Shown here piece by piece: positions 15,829 through 24,365 of a DNA stretch of 64,000 nt. Source of the stretch: Methylobacterium terrae (GTDB taxonomy: Bacteria; Pseudomonadota; Alphaproteobacteria; Rhizobiales; Beijerinckiaceae); assembly GCF_003173755.1 (NCBI RefSeq), contig NZ_CP029553.1:2108501-2172500 (forward strand), read 5' to 3'. How positions within the stretch are numbered: the first letter of the stretch is position 1; every line of letters starts with the position of its first letter. The notes under the pieces were generated by a model. The model had not been told where the DNA came from and did no database searches. It saw only the letters and a list, made by a program, of their open reading frames with translations. The position numbers were made by a program, and so were the translations under genes.

Positions 15829-16710
15829 TCAGCCCGCCCCGTCCCGCCCCGCCAGATCCCGCCGCACCGCCTCCGCCCCTACCACCGCCCCGCCCGCCGC
15901 CTCGATCGCCCGGCGCGCCGCCGCGACCCAGGCCCGGTTGCCCTGCGCGGAGCCCCACGGCGCATCCTCGAGGCCCACGCGCACGTGGCCCCCGCGGGAG
16001 ACCGCCGCCGGGACCAGCGGCAGGATGTCGACGCCGAGGCCCGCCACCATCCAGGGCGCGCCCGGCGCGCACTCGGCGAGCAGCGTCAGATGCGCGTCGA
16101 GATAGGCCTCCCGCGGCGGGAATCCCCAGGCGAACTCGTCCGAGAACATGAAGCGGTAGACCGGCACCGGCGGGCGCGGCTCCAGGGCCGCCAGCGCCGC
16201 GCCGAGGCGGGTGAAGCCCGGCTCGTAGACGGCGTAGCCCGGCCGGATCCGATGGGTGCGGGCGATGCGCAGGCCCTCGCGGATGTCGGGCATCGGATTC
16301 TGGTAGATGAAGCCGCTGTCCTCGCCCGACACCTCGTCGTAGCGCAGGAAGGTGGTCGAGCCCGGGTCGCACACCGCCCACTCAATCAGGCCGCGCCGGG
16401 CGAGTTCCTCGGTGTGGGCGTAGCGGACCGAAGCGCTCGCGGCGTAGCCTGAGCCGGCGAGCGGGATCGTCGGGTAGACGATCGCGTCGCACTTGGCGCG
16501 GATGCCCTCGATGATGCGGGCATAGGTCTCCCAGGCATCGTTCTGGCGCCCGGTCCGCGGGTCGTAGGCGTGGACGTGGACGATCGCCGCGCCTTCCGCG
16601 ACCGCGGCGAGCCCGTCGGCCACGACCTCGGCGACGGTGATCGGGATGCCGGGCTGGCGCTCGCGCCCCCACGGCCCGTTCAGGGCCGCCTCGATCCAGA
16701 TCGCCGTCAT
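15829..16710 (-). CDS. Beta-keto acid cleavage enzyme (BKACE, DUF849 family)
   Basis: A 293-residue TIM-barrel protein of the 3-keto-5-aminohexanoate cleavage (Kce) family, which condenses a beta-keto acid with acetyl-CoA to give a CoA ester and acetoacetate, using Zn. Seen: IWIEAALNG at the N-terminus, IVHVHAYDPRTG (the two Zn-binding His of strand 2), VYPTIPLAGSGY, and GGHVRVGLEDAPWGSAQGN near the C-terminus (the HxRVGxED segment of the family). Members act on many beta-keto acids (lysine fermentation, carnitine, hydroxyproline or dicarboxylate routes), so the substrate is open. It is a single gene with a palindrome just upstream of its start. Confidence 0.87.
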   Translation of the reverse strand: MTAIWIEAALNGPWGRERQPGIPITVAEVVADGLAAVAEGAAIVHVHAYDPRTGRQNDAWETYARIIEGIRAKCDAIVYPTIPLAGSGYAASASVRYAHTEELARRGLIEWAVCDPGSTTFLRYDEVSGEDSGFIYQNPMPDIREGLRIARTHRIRPGYAVYEPGFTRLGAALAALEPRPPVPVYRFMFSDEFAWGFPPREAYLDAHLTLLAECAPGAPWMVAGLGVDILPLVPAAVSRGGHVRVGLEDAPWGSAQGNRAWVAAARRAIEAAGGAVVGAEAVRRDLAGRDGAG

Positions 16711-16730
16711 CGCGCGCCTCCCGTCGGTCT

Positions 16731-16749
16731 CCGGCGCATCATGCGCCGG
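16731..16749. promoter_or_regulatory. Operator-like 19-bp palindrome upstream of the BKACE gene
   Basis: CCGGCGCATcATGCGCCGG is a perfect 9-bp inverted repeat around one central base, 20 bp upstream of the BKACE start. Its size and place fit a repressor operator. It could also be a chance GC-rich palindrome or part of the leader RNA. Confidence 0.4.
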
Positions 16750-17180
16750 GCGGGCGCCGCTGTCTGCCGCCCGGGCCGGCTCTCGGCCGGTCTGCATTCC
16801 CGCCGGGCCGACGACGTGCCGGCCCTCGGTGCCTCCGCCGGCACCGGGCTCACCCGCAACCAGGCTTCCATGCCGCGCTCGCTCGCCGGGAGCCTGCGCA
16901 TCACCCGGACGGTGGATGGCAACAGGGGCGTGCACATGCTCCTGTCGAAAGCGACTTTGCCGATATACTAAGCATATACTGGCGCGTCAGCCTCTGGTTG
17001 CCGTCATGTTAATTTGCTTTAATGATTTGCCGATGCGCCGTTTTGTCGGGTACGAGGCAGGAGATCGTCGGGTTTATCTGCTTGACGATTGGTTTCGGCA
17101 TCCCCATATTCGTCAATGACGGTGAGTCGTCGCCGACGATTATAGGAGGGTCTTGTGCGGAATCTTGACAAGATTGGAGT
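16750..17180. other. Intergenic region with composition shift
   Basis: No supported gene. GC-rich up to about 16950, then it becomes clearly AT-richer (for example around 16960-17160, with TATACTAAGCATATACT). This shift marks the edge of a lower-GC island that includes the next gene. No tRNA, att site or transposase remnant was recognised. Confidence 0.45.
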
Positions 17181-18161
17181 TTAGCCAGGGTTTGTCGCGG
17201 CCTGCAAATCGGCGAGCGCAACAAATTCGGCCGACTTGACGAGTTCAGCCAAATCCTTGTCGTCCCGCATCTGCTCAATCTCGGATGCGGGATTTTTTGC
17301 ATGAGTCAGGCACGATTTCACGTCCGCGAGGGCTTGCTGGCGCTCGGCGCTCTGGCTGCTCGACAAGAACTTCATCTCATAGTAACAAGCTCTGTTATAG
17401 TAGGCGGCCGAGAAATTCTTGTCTCTCGAAATTTCATTTGCGAAATATTTATTCAAGAGATTGTCGAGTGTGGAGATGGCCGCATCGAACGTTATCTTGT
17501 GCCGCTGGAGCCTCGCGATGTTGATCCAGATGGCGCTGGAAGCTTTGTTGCTGGCCGCCAGTTCCTGTGCGCGATTGAGTAGGTCCTTCCAGATCTGAGG
17601 TTCGGTGCCGGCGGCGCAGGCCTCGATGAGCTGGGCATTGAGCGTCAGGGTATCGAATTCCTCCTTTATGGTTTTGTAGTTATGTTCCGCGGAGGATTTG
17701 GCGCTTTCGGCCTGCTGAATCGCCTTCCTGGCGTCTTCGGCGGCGGCCTGGGCGATGGAATCGACCTCTTCGACCTTGTCCCCGACCTGGGACACGCGGG
17801 TGTCCACCTCGGAGAGCTGCTTCTCGAGGTTCCCCACCATGCGCGGCAGCAGACTGCGCGCGCCGAACCCCGCGATCACGCTGACCGAGATCGATCGCAG
17901 ATACTCATTCAACGTATTGAAATTGTTGAGCCCTCCGATGGCGGTGATAAAGAACAGGAACGCGATCGACCCGGCCGCCCCGATGAGTGAGCTCTGGACG
18001 ATCGACGGGTACACGAACCAGTCGCGCCCGTCCCTGTGGGCGGCCGCAATCGTCGATTTCTCGTTATTGATGAAGTGCCCGATGAGTCCGCCGAAGCATC
18101 CACATATCGAGCTGGAAAAAAGCACTTTCACCAGAGCGTAGTTTATAAATTCCTCTAACAT
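17181..18161 (-). CDS. Three-TM membrane protein with coiled coil and TPR-like C-terminus, unknown function
   Basis: 326 residues. About three membrane segments lie in the first 110 residues (about 8-30, 53-78, 88-108), then a coiled coil (about 108-165, rich in Ala/Glu/Lys/Gln, including VGDKVEEVDSIAQAAAEDARKAI), then a helical repeat region (about 170-305) with TPR-like spacing, including AIWINIARLQRHKITFDAAISTLDNLLNK and FSAAYYNRACYYEMKF. ATG 18159-18161 is chosen because the first TM starts soon after. The N-terminal three-TM part loosely resembles the YLATT type module found near bacterial conflict genes; that is inference. Codon use is less GC-rich than neighbours, which suggests transfer. 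It stands alone; two bases upstream of its start ends a possible gene remnant. Confidence 0.65.
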   Translation of the reverse strand: MLEEFINYALVKVLFSSSICGCFGGLIGHFINNEKSTIAAAHRDGRDWFVYPSIVQSSLIGAAGSIAFLFFITAIGGLNNFNTLNEYLRSISVSVIAGFGARSLLPRMVGNLEKQLSEVDTRVSQVGDKVEEVDSIAQAAAEDARKAIQQAESAKSSAEHNYKTIKEEFDTLTLNAQLIEACAAGTEPQIWKDLLNRAQELAASNKASSAIWINIARLQRHKITFDAAISTLDNLLNKYFANEISRDKNFSAAYYNRACYYEMKFLSSSQSAERQQALADVKSCLTHAKNPASEIEQMRDDKDLAELVKSAEFVALADLQAATNPG

Positions 18162-18163
18162 TG

Positions 18164-18334
18164 TTAGATCTCTGATCTGTCGGCCGTGGATCGCGATCTG
18201 GATTGGCACACGAAAAATTCCGCATCAAGGGAATTTTCGATGATGGATTGCTCGAGCTTGTCGTATGCCGCGGACACGATTTCGTTTAACTGCTGCGCGT
18301 AATCTGTTCGCGGGTAGGAATTGAAATATAAACT
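18164..18334 (-). pseudogene. Possible remnant of an upstream gene
   Basis: A minus-strand frame of 56 codons is open from 18334 to a TAA at 18164-18166, two bases before the start of the membrane gene. It reads like protein (for instance YAQQLNEIVSAAYDKLEQS, acidic and helical), but there is no ATG; a TGA at 18335-18337 separates it from an in-frame short stretch beginning MLQQASIFG. It may be the 3' end of a broken gene formerly in operon with the membrane protein. Low confidence: chance cannot be excluded at this length. Confidence 0.3.
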
Positions 18335-18587
18335 TCAGATACCGAATATTGATGCTTGTTGTAGCATTTTATATCTGGAAAGAATGTATAGCACCAAAAT
18401 AATCTTTGTCTGACTTTGCGGGAAGATTGCGCTGAGCGATCTCTTCGGTGGTCCGGCTCGCACCTCGCTTGTGTCACGAGGCGTCGATCGCCTATCGAAG
18501 GGAGCGAGGCGGGCCGCGCCGCCCGGCCGGTCGCGCCACCGTCCCTGCCGGGCGCCCGTCCTGCCCATCACCGCACGGAGCTGCCGG
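18335..18587. other. AT-rich intergenic stretch upstream of the flavin reductase gene
   Basis: Markedly AT-rich between about 18300 and 18420 (for example TTGAAATATAAACTTCAGATA), then returning to GC-rich sequence at about 18430. It marks the right edge of the low-GC island. No gene, direct repeat or attachment site seen. Confidence 0.4.
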
Positions 18588-19214
18588 ATGGACCTCCGCT
18601 TCGACGACCTGCCCGCCGGCGACCGCTACCGCCTGCTCACCGCCCTCGTGACCCCGCGGCCGATCGCCCTCGTGACCACCCGGTCCGCGAGCGGCACCGA
18701 CAACGCCGCGCCGATCAGCTTCTTCCAGGTCCTCGCCGAGGAGCCGCCGATCGTGGCCTTGAGCTTCAACCTGCGCTCCGACGGCAGCCTGAAGGACACG
18801 CCTCGCAACATCGCCGAGACGGGAGAGTTCGTGGTCAACCTCGTCGACGAGGCGCTCGTGCCGGCGATGACGGTCTGCGCCGCCGAGTTCCCGCACGGCG
18901 AGAGCGAGATCGCGGCGGCGGGGCTGACGCTGCTTCCCTGCAGCGGCGTGGCGCCCGGCCGGATCGCCGGGGCGCCCGCGAGCCTCGGCTGCCGCACCCA
19001 CACGGTGATCGACCTCTCGCCCGAGCGCCGGATCGTGCTCGGGCAGGTGGTGTCGCTGCAGGCCAAGCCCGACCTCTTCACCCCGGACGGGCGCCACCTG
19101 CGCGAGGGCGCCTTCCTGCCGGTGGGCCGGCTCTACGGCGACCTCTACGCCCGCACCGGGGACCGCTTCGCGGTGCCCCGGGTCACGGTCGAGGAGGCCA
19201 GAAAGGGACGCTAG
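18588..19214 (+). CDS. Flavin reductase-like domain protein (FMN-binding split barrel)
   Basis: A 208-residue flavin-reductase-like protein. Seen: TPRPIALVTTRSASGTDNAAPISFFQ near residues 22-47 (FMN-binding strand typical of the family), a phosphate-contact loop RSDGSLKDTPRNIAETGEFVVNL, and the dimer segment CRTHTVIDLSPERRIVLGQVV. The family either supplies reduced FMN to a monooxygenase or is an orphan flavoprotein (DIM6/NTAB group). ATG 18588 is preceded by ACGGAG. No flavin-dependent monooxygenase gene is adjacent. Its stop codon TAG is formed by the first bases of the repeat described at 19212. Confidence 0.85.
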   Translation: MDLRFDDLPAGDRYRLLTALVTPRPIALVTTRSASGTDNAAPISFFQVLAEEPPIVALSFNLRSDGSLKDTPRNIAETGEFVVNLVDEALVPAMTVCAAEFPHGESEIAAAGLTLLPCSGVAPGRIAGAPASLGCRTHTVIDLSPERRIVLGQVVSLQAKPDLFTPDGRHLREGAFLPVGRLYGDLYARTGDRFAVPRVTVEEARKGR

Positions 19215-19315
19215 AGCATTTTCCGACGAAGTGGATACCGGTTCGCCGCAGAAAATGCGGCAAAATTAAAGACCTGGAGAGCTTCGCGATTGCAGCGCGA
19301 TCGTGAAGTGCTCTA
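19212..19315. repeat. Dispersed two-hairpin repeat, copy A
   Basis: About 104 bp with terminal inverted repeat TAGAGCA (19212-19218) / TGCTCTA (19309-19315). First stem GCATTTTC (19216-19223) with GAAAATGC (19251-19258); second imperfect stem from GAGCTTCGCGAT (from 19278) to ATCGTGAAGTGCTC. A related copy lies at 38434-38536. Here the ends of the element supply the TAG stops of both flanking convergent genes. It resembles a repeat I recall as common in Rhizobiales genomes. Confidence 0.75.
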
Positions 19316-19984
19316 GCCCCTGATCGCGTCCGGCACCCCGAAGACGGCCAGCGTGGTCTCGCCGGCCGACAGCCGCTTCTCCCAGCCGATCTCGGCCTGG
19401 GCCCGCTCCTCGGCCTTGGCGATCAGGCCTTCCGCCGCCTCGCGCGGGATCACCACGACGCCGTCGTCGTCGCCGAGGATGAGGTCGCCGGGACGGACCG
19501 AGGCGCCGCCGATCGTGACGGGCGCGTTGACGGTGCCGCCGTCCTTCGAGGCCGGGCCCCGCGCCGTGACGTGGCGGGTGAACACCGCGAAGTCGTCCCA
19601 GCCGCCGAGGATGCCGGTGTCGCGCACGGCCGCATCGGCGAGAAGGCCGGCGATGCCCTTGCGGCGCGCGGCGGTCGAGAGCAGGTCGCCGATCATCGCG
19701 ACGTCGCTGCGCCCGCCCCCGTCGATCACCACCACGTCGCCGGCCTCGGCCACCGCGATGGCGTGGTGCACGGCGCCGTAATCCTTCGGGTCGCACAAGG
19801 CCGTCACGGCGCTGCCGAGGAGCGACGGCCCCCCGGCGATGCGCCGGAGCGGCCGGATCGCCGGATCGACCTGGGTGCGGCCCTCGAGGAGATCGACCAC
19901 CACCGCGACCGGCACGGCGGAAAAGCGCTTGATCAGGTCGGCGGACAGGCGGGGCGGGGTCTCGGCGACGATCCGGGTCGGCAT
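19313..19984 (-). CDS. RraA-like / 4-hydroxy-4-methyl-2-oxoglutarate aldolase family protein
   Basis: A 223-residue protein of the RraA/HMG-aldolase family. The active-site pattern is seen: Gly99-Asp100 in MIGDLLSTAARRKG and Arg121-Asp122 in ADAAVRDTG, with DGGGRSD at 88-94 before it. Such proteins use Mg to cleave 4-hydroxy-4-methyl-2-oxoglutarate or decarboxylate oxaloacetate; members with the RD motif in catabolic clusters are more likely enzymes than RNase E regulators. It ends in the repeat element at 19315 and is divergent from the SDR-hydratase pair by 138 bp, so the three may share control. Confidence 0.83.
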   Translation of the reverse strand: MPTRIVAETPPRLSADLIKRFSAVPVAVVVDLLEGRTQVDPAIRPLRRIAGGPSLLGSAVTALCDPKDYGAVHHAIAVAEAGDVVVIDGGGRSDVAMIGDLLSTAARRKGIAGLLADAAVRDTGILGGWDDFAVFTRHVTARGPASKDGGTVNAPVTIGGASVRPGDLILGDDDGVVVIPREAAEGLIAKAEERAQAEIGWEKRLSAGETTLAVFGVPDAIRG

Positions 19985-20122
19985 GGCGTCTCTCTCCTCG
20001 AAGGGCCGTCTTCGCTTTGCGGCCGGCCGCCGAACTCTATAGGCTGCGCCGCAACGCGCCGACAGGCGCGACGGCAAGAATGGCCCCGGGGATCGCCCGG
20101 CGGGGCCGCAGGGAGGACCGAC

Positions 20123-20941
20123 ATGGCGGAGGGCGGGAGCGCCCCGGGCTCGCGGCGGCTCGAGGGCAAGGTGGCGCTGCTGTTCGGCGCCGGCTCGGCG
20201 GGGCCGGGCTGGGGCAACGGCAAGGCCGCGGCGGTGACCTTCGCGCGGCACGGCGCCCGGGTGGTCTGCGTCGACCTGCGGCGCGAGGCGGCGGAGGAGA
20301 CCGCCGAGATCATCCGCCGCGAGGACGGCGCCGCGACGGCGGCCTCCTGCGACGCCACCGATTCGGGGGCGGTCGCCGCCCTCGTCGCCGAGGTGATGGC
20401 GGCGCAGGGGCGCATCGACGTCCTGCACAACAACGTCGGCTACGCGCAGATGGGCGGTCCGGTCGAGCTGAGCGAGGCCGACTGGCACCGCACCCTCGAC
20501 CTCAACCTCACCACCTGCTTCCTCACCTGCAAGCACGTGCTGCCGCACATGCTGGCGCGGCGCGCAGGCAGCATCGTCAACATCTCGTCGGCGGCGGCGA
20601 TCCGCTACACCGGCTATCCGTACGCCGCGTACTACGCCGCCAAGGCCGCGGTGAACAACTTCACGCTCGGCCTCGCCCTGCAATACGCGCGTGACGGGAT
20701 CCGCGCGAACGCGATCATGCCCGGGCTGATGAACACGCCGCTGATCCACCAGCAGATCTCCGGCCAGTACCAGGATCCGGCCGAGATGGTGCGGGCCCGC
20801 GACGCCGCCTGCCCGATGGGCCGGATGGGCACCGCCTGGGACGTCGCCAACGCCGCCCTGTTCCTCGCCTCCGACGAGGCGGCCTACATCACCGGCGTGG
20901 CGCTGCCCGTCGATGGCGGCCTGACCGGGAGGGTCGCGTGA
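20123..20941 (+). CDS. Short-chain dehydrogenase/reductase (SDR)
   Basis: A 272-residue classical-type SDR. Seen: nucleotide loop LFGAGSAGPGWGNGKA (24-39), longer than the usual TGxxxGIG; NNVGYAQ after strand 4; catalytic Ser in NISSAAAI, and YxxxK in AYYAAKAAV; C-terminal GVALPVDGGL. An Asp/Arg pair after strand 2 (CVDLRREA) suggests NAD preference. Start ATG 20123 has GGGAGG upstream. Its stop TGA overlaps the GTG start of the hydratase gene (GTGA), so the two are translationally coupled and likely act in the same degradative route. Confidence 0.88.
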   Translation: MAEGGSAPGSRRLEGKVALLFGAGSAGPGWGNGKAAAVTFARHGARVVCVDLRREAAEETAEIIRREDGAATAASCDATDSGAVAALVAEVMAAQGRIDVLHNNVGYAQMGGPVELSEADWHRTLDLNLTTCFLTCKHVLPHMLARRAGSIVNISSAAAIRYTGYPYAAYYAAKAAVNNFTLGLALQYARDGIRANAIMPGLMNTPLIHQQISGQYQDPAEMVRARDAACPMGRMGTAWDVANAALFLASDEAAYITGVALPVDGGLTGRVA

Positions 20942-21717
20942 CGCTCCAGGCCGCCTCCGACCTCCTCTGGCGGCACTGGCGCGAGGGCCGGCTGCTCGCC
21001 GCCCTGCCGCCGGACCTGGCGCCGCCCGACCGCGCGACCGCCTACCGGATCCAGGCGCTGCTGGAGCCGCGCAGCGCGCGCGCCCTCTACGGCTGGAAGA
21101 TCGCCGCCACGAGTCTCGCCGGCCAGCGCCATATCGGCGCCGACGGGCCGCTCGCCGGGCGGCTTCTCGCCGAGCAGGTGCTGGACGCCGGCGAGCCAGT
21201 CCCGCTGGTCGGCAACCAGATGCGGGTGGCCGAGCCCGAGGTGGCGTTCCGGATCGGCCGCGACCTGCCGCCCCGCCCGGAACCCTACGCCGTCGACGAG
21301 GTGATGGCGGCGGTGGACGCGGCCCACCCGGCGATCGAGTTCCCGGATTCGCGGCTGGCCGCCTTCGAGAGGGCAGGGGAGGCGGCGCTCATCGCCGACA
21401 ATGCCTGCGCCCACCTCTTCGTCCTCGGGGCCCCGGCGCCGGAGGGCTGGCGCGCCGTCGATCTCGCCGCCATGCCGACCCGGATCGCCGCGGAAGGGCG
21501 CGAGCCCCACCAGGGCCGCGGCGGCAACGCCCTCGACGATCCCCGCCTCGCGCTGACCTGGCTCGCCAACGCGCTCTCGGGGCAGGGGATCACCCTGCGG
21601 GCCGGCGAGGTCGTCACCACCGGCACCACCACGGTGCCGCTGCCGGTCGAGCCGGGGGACGTGGTGCGGGCGGAACTGGAGGGATTGGGTGAGCTGACGG
21701 TGCGGGTCGGGGCGTAG
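20938..21717 (+). CDS. 2-keto-4-pentenoate hydratase family protein
   Basis: A 259-residue hydratase/decarboxylase-type protein (MhpD/fumarylacetoacetase fold). Seen: YGWKIAATSLAGQRHIG (46-62), the metal motif AEPEVAFRIGRDLP with the conserved Glu-x-Glu-x-Ala-Phe pattern, HPAIEFPDSR, and the C-terminal GEVVTTGTTTVPLPVEPGD. The family adds water to 2-hydroxypenta-2,4-dienoates in meta-cleavage pathways, or handles related enols. GTG start overlaps the SDR stop. A second, separate hydratase gene lies at 56753, and the two proteins are related but clearly different. Substrate is unknown. Confidence 0.85.
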   Translation: MTLQAASDLLWRHWREGRLLAALPPDLAPPDRATAYRIQALLEPRSARALYGWKIAATSLAGQRHIGADGPLAGRLLAEQVLDAGEPVPLVGNQMRVAEPEVAFRIGRDLPPRPEPYAVDEVMAAVDAAHPAIEFPDSRLAAFERAGEAALIADNACAHLFVLGAPAPEGWRAVDLAAMPTRIAAEGREPHQGRGGNALDDPRLALTWLANALSGQGITLRAGEVVTTGTTTVPLPVEPGDVVRAELEGLGELTVRVGA

Positions 21718-21793
21718 CCGAACCATCTGTTTTCCGCCTCACGCGTAGTGAGGTGCCTGAACCGCCGCGGGTCATCTGTTTTTATAAGCAGGA

Positions 21794-21821
21794 GGGGAAT
21801 GCGACGCTGGTCGCATTCCCC
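21794..21821. terminator. Strong hairpin between convergent genes
   Basis: GGGGAATGCGAC (21794-21805) pairs perfectly with GTCGCATTCCCC (21810-21821) around a GCTG loop, followed on the plus strand by TTCTTCC. It can end the SDR-hydratase transcript, and in the other direction the chemoreceptor transcript. A second small stem CCTCAC/GTGAGG lies at 21737-21753. Confidence 0.7.
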
Positions 21822-21850
21822 TTCTTCCATGTCGGTGCTTGAGGCCGGCG

Positions 21851-24232
21851 TCAGGCCGCCTTCACCCCCTCCAGGAACACCGCCACCTCGCGCTCCAGCT
21901 CGCCGGCATAGCGCCCGAGCCGGTCGGCGGCGCCGAGCACGTCCGCCGCGGCGGCGCCCGTGCTGCCGGCCTCGCGCTGCACCGCGACGATGCCGGTCGT
22001 CACGGCCTGCGTGCCCTGCGCCGCGTGCTGGACGTTGCGGGCGATCTCCTGGGTCGCCGAGCCCTGCTGGTCGACGGCGCCGGCGACGCCCACGGCGATC
22101 TCGGACATCCGCTCGATCACCCCGGAGATCTCCCGGATCGCCTGCACGACGCCGCCGGTGGTCTCCTGGATGTGGCCGATCTGCTGGGCGATCTCGGCGG
22201 TGGCGCGGCTCGTCTGGCTCGCCAGCTCCTTGACCTCGGCGGCCACCACCGCGAAGCCGCGGCCCGCCTCGCCGGCCCGCGCCGCCTCGATCGTGGCGTT
22301 CAAGGCCAAGAGGTTGGTCTGCCCGGCGATCGACGAGATCAGGTTCACGATGTCGCCGATCTGGTCGGCGGACTTCACCAGCCGCTGCACCGTCTCGTCG
22401 GTCCGGCGCGCCTGGTCGACCGCGTCGCGGGCGATGTCCGACGATTGGGCCACCTGGGCGGCGATGCCGCCGATCGAGACCGAGAGCTCCTCGCTCGCCG
22501 CCGCCACCATCTGGACGTTGGCGAGCGTCTGCTCGGCGGCGCCCGCCACCTCGGTCGAGCGGCCGTTGGTGGTCTCGGCGGCCTGCGTCATGGTGCGGGC
22601 GGTCGCCTCCATGCCGGTCGCGGCCTCGGCCAGAGTCGCGGTCATCGCCACCACGTTGGCCTCGAAGGTGCGGGTCACCGCCTCGAGGCGCGCGGCCCGC
22701 TCGGCCTTGGCGGCGGTCTCCGCGGCGCTCGCCCGGTCGGCCGCGTCCTTGGCGAGCAGCGCCTCGCGGAACACCCGCACGGTGCCCGCCATGGCGCCGA
22801 TCTCGTCGCGGCGTCCTTGCGCCGGGACCTCGGTGGCGAGGTCGCCGCCGGCGAGCGACCGCATGGCGCCCGACAGCTGGTCGATCGGCCGTGTGATGCC
22901 GCGCCCGATGAGGAGGGCGAGGGCGCCGCCGATGGCGCAGGCGAGGCCCACGCCGCCGGCGAGCAGCCACAGGGCCCGGTCGCGCTCGGCGGCGAGCTGG
23001 GTCAGCTCGGCGGCGCCGATCCCCTGCGCCGCCGCGAGCAGCTCGGCCGAGCGGCGGTCGAGGTCGGCGAAGATCGTGGCCTGCGCCTCGTTGGCCTTGA
23101 CGATCTCCGGGATGCTGTCCTTGAACCCGCGCACCTTGTTGTTCAGGTCGCGCAGCACGGTCTGGGACGCCGCGTCGATGTCGCCGTAGAGGATCGTCTC
23201 GGCCTGGTCGATCAGCGTGTTGGCGGCGGCGTCGACGGCCTGGGCGGCGTCGGCGTCGCGGGCCAGGATCAGGCGCTGCTCCTGCCTCTCGGCCTCCTTG
23301 GCGGCGGAGGTCGCCTTGCCGCTGGCGATGAGCAGGCTCGTGCCCGAGGCGACCTTGTCCTGCTGCTGGCGCAGCACCACCTGGGCGGCGGTCTGGGCGT
23401 TGTTCTGCGCCTGCTCGACCTGGCGCAGGCCGACGATCAGGCTGCCGAACAGCGGCGCGAGTTCCTCCCCGCGCTCCGTCCTGCCGCCCGCCCCGAACGG
23501 CTCGTCGAGCTTGGCGCGGTACTCGTCGAGGGCGTTCAGCGCGGGCTCGACGGTCTCGACCGTGGTCATGGCGCCGAGGCGGCGCAGCAGCACGGCGACG
23601 GAATTCACCTTCGACTGGATCTCCAGCTTGCCGTCGTCGCCGTCGCCGGCCAGGAAGCCGACCTGCAGCACCTGCATCTCCAGCGCCGAGCGGATCGCGA
23701 AGGCCACGACCACGGCCGTGTTGGTGGCCGACTTCTGGTCGGCCAGCGCCTTCTCGAGGGCCTTGCCGGCCTCGGCGAGCTGCCGCTCCTGCGCCGTGCC
23801 GATGCCGGTCACGGTGCTCTGCAATTCGGCGATGAGGGCGGCGTGGCGGTCCTGGAGCAGGCGCGTCGTCGCCTTCTGGGTCCCGAAGGCCTGCACCGCC
23901 GCCTCGAACCCGTCCAGCGCCCCGGCGATGCCGGCCGCGGAGGCCGCCGCCTTCGGATCGTCGCTGAGGCGGCCCGAGAAGGTCCCGGCGCTGGCGCGCA
24001 CCCGCCCGATCGCCGCCCGCAGGGCGTCGTCCCGGCCCGCATCGTCGCTCTTGAGGGCGCGGTCGGTGGCGAGCGCGAGATCGCCGATCTCGCCCGCCAG
24101 CATCTGCGCCGCGTTGGCCGTATCGACCCGCCGGGCGAAGCCCGTCAGGCTGTGCCACCCGATCGCTGCAACCGCGACCGTCAGCAGGAGGATGAGACCG
24201 AACCCCCCGAATACGCGCGCCCTGATGGACAT
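21851..24232 (-). CDS. Methyl-accepting chemotaxis protein
   Basis: A 793-residue transmembrane chemoreceptor. TM1 about 8-30; a long, all-helical periplasmic sensor of about 385 residues; TM2 about 420-440 ([22 protein letters not shown]); HAMP domain ([12 protein letters not shown]); coiled-coil adaptation region; and the conserved signalling hairpin with [25 protein letters not shown] followed by [16 protein letters not shown], which contacts CheA/CheW. The large helical sensor is longer than the usual four-helix bundle and could be a double bundle. No CheR-binding pentapeptide is seen at the end (EGVKAA). ATG 24230-24232 is used; an upstream in-frame Met would add residues without homology. 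No che genes are nearby. Confidence 0.9.
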   Translation of the reverse strand: MSIRARVFGGFGLILLLTVAVAAIGWHSLTGFARRVDTANAAQMLAGEIGDLALATDRALKSDDAGRDDALRAAIGRVRASAGTFSGRLSDDPKAAASAAGIAGALDGFEAAVQAFGTQKATTRLLQDRHAALIAELQSTVTGIGTAQERQLAEAGKALEKALADQKSATNTAVVVAFAIRSALEMQVLQVGFLAGDGDDGKLEIQSKVNSVAVLLRRLGAMTTVETVEPALNALDEYRAKLDEPFGAGGRTERGEELAPLFGSLIVGLRQVEQAQNNAQTAAQVVLRQQQDKVASGTSLLIASGKATSAAKEAERQEQRLILARDADAAQAVDAAANTLIDQAETILYGDIDAASQTVLRDLNNKVRGFKDSIPEIVKANEAQATIFADLDRRSAELLAAAQGIGAAELTQLAAERDRALWLLAGGVGLACAIGGALALLIGRGITRPIDQLSGAMRSLAGGDLATEVPAQGRRDEIGAMAGTVRVFREALLAKDAADRASAAETAAKAERAARLEAVTRTFEANVVAMTATLAEAATGMEATARTMTQAAETTNGRSTEVAGAAEQTLANVQMVAAASEELSVSIGGIAAQVAQSSDIARDAVDQARRTDETVQRLVKSADQIGDIVNLISSIAGQTNLLALNATIEAARAGEAGRGFAVVAAEVKELASQTSRATAEIAQQIGHIQETTGGVVQAIREISGVIERMSEIAVGVAGAVDQQGSATQEIARNVQHAAQGTQAVTTGIVAVQREAGSTGAAAADVLGAADRLGRYAGELEREVAVFLEGVKAA

Positions 24233-24335
24233 TCTCTCGTATCTCCTCACCATGAAGCAGGATAACGGTGAGGTCTGAAGCAATTCCTACTATATTGCCG
24301 CAACCCGGGGTTGAGGTGGCATGTTCTGCTTGTGA

Positions 24336-24358
24336 GCGCCCGGCGAGCGGCCGGGCGC
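24336..24358 (-). terminator. Hairpin after the PRISE reductase gene
   Basis: GCGCCCGGC (24336-24344) pairs with GCCGGGCGC (24350-24358) around a five-base loop, 7 bp beyond the stop of the minus-strand gene ending at 24366. No T-run follows, so it is only a probable terminator or RNA end. Confidence 0.45.
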
Positions 24359-24365
24359 CGGGTCG

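Noticed and set aside
12656..16381. A minus-strand open frame of more than 1,200 codons opposite the sensor kinase and BKACE genes
   Set aside because: It is composed of Arg/Ala/Gly/Asp-rich low-complexity sequence produced by GC-rich antisense of real genes; no domain pattern is seen, and the plus-strand kinase has clear motifs in order.
17009..17302. Minus-strand frame of 97 codons overlapping the end of the three-TM gene
   Set aside because: It has Ser/Arg/Pro-rich random composition and conflicts with the better-supported membrane protein gene.
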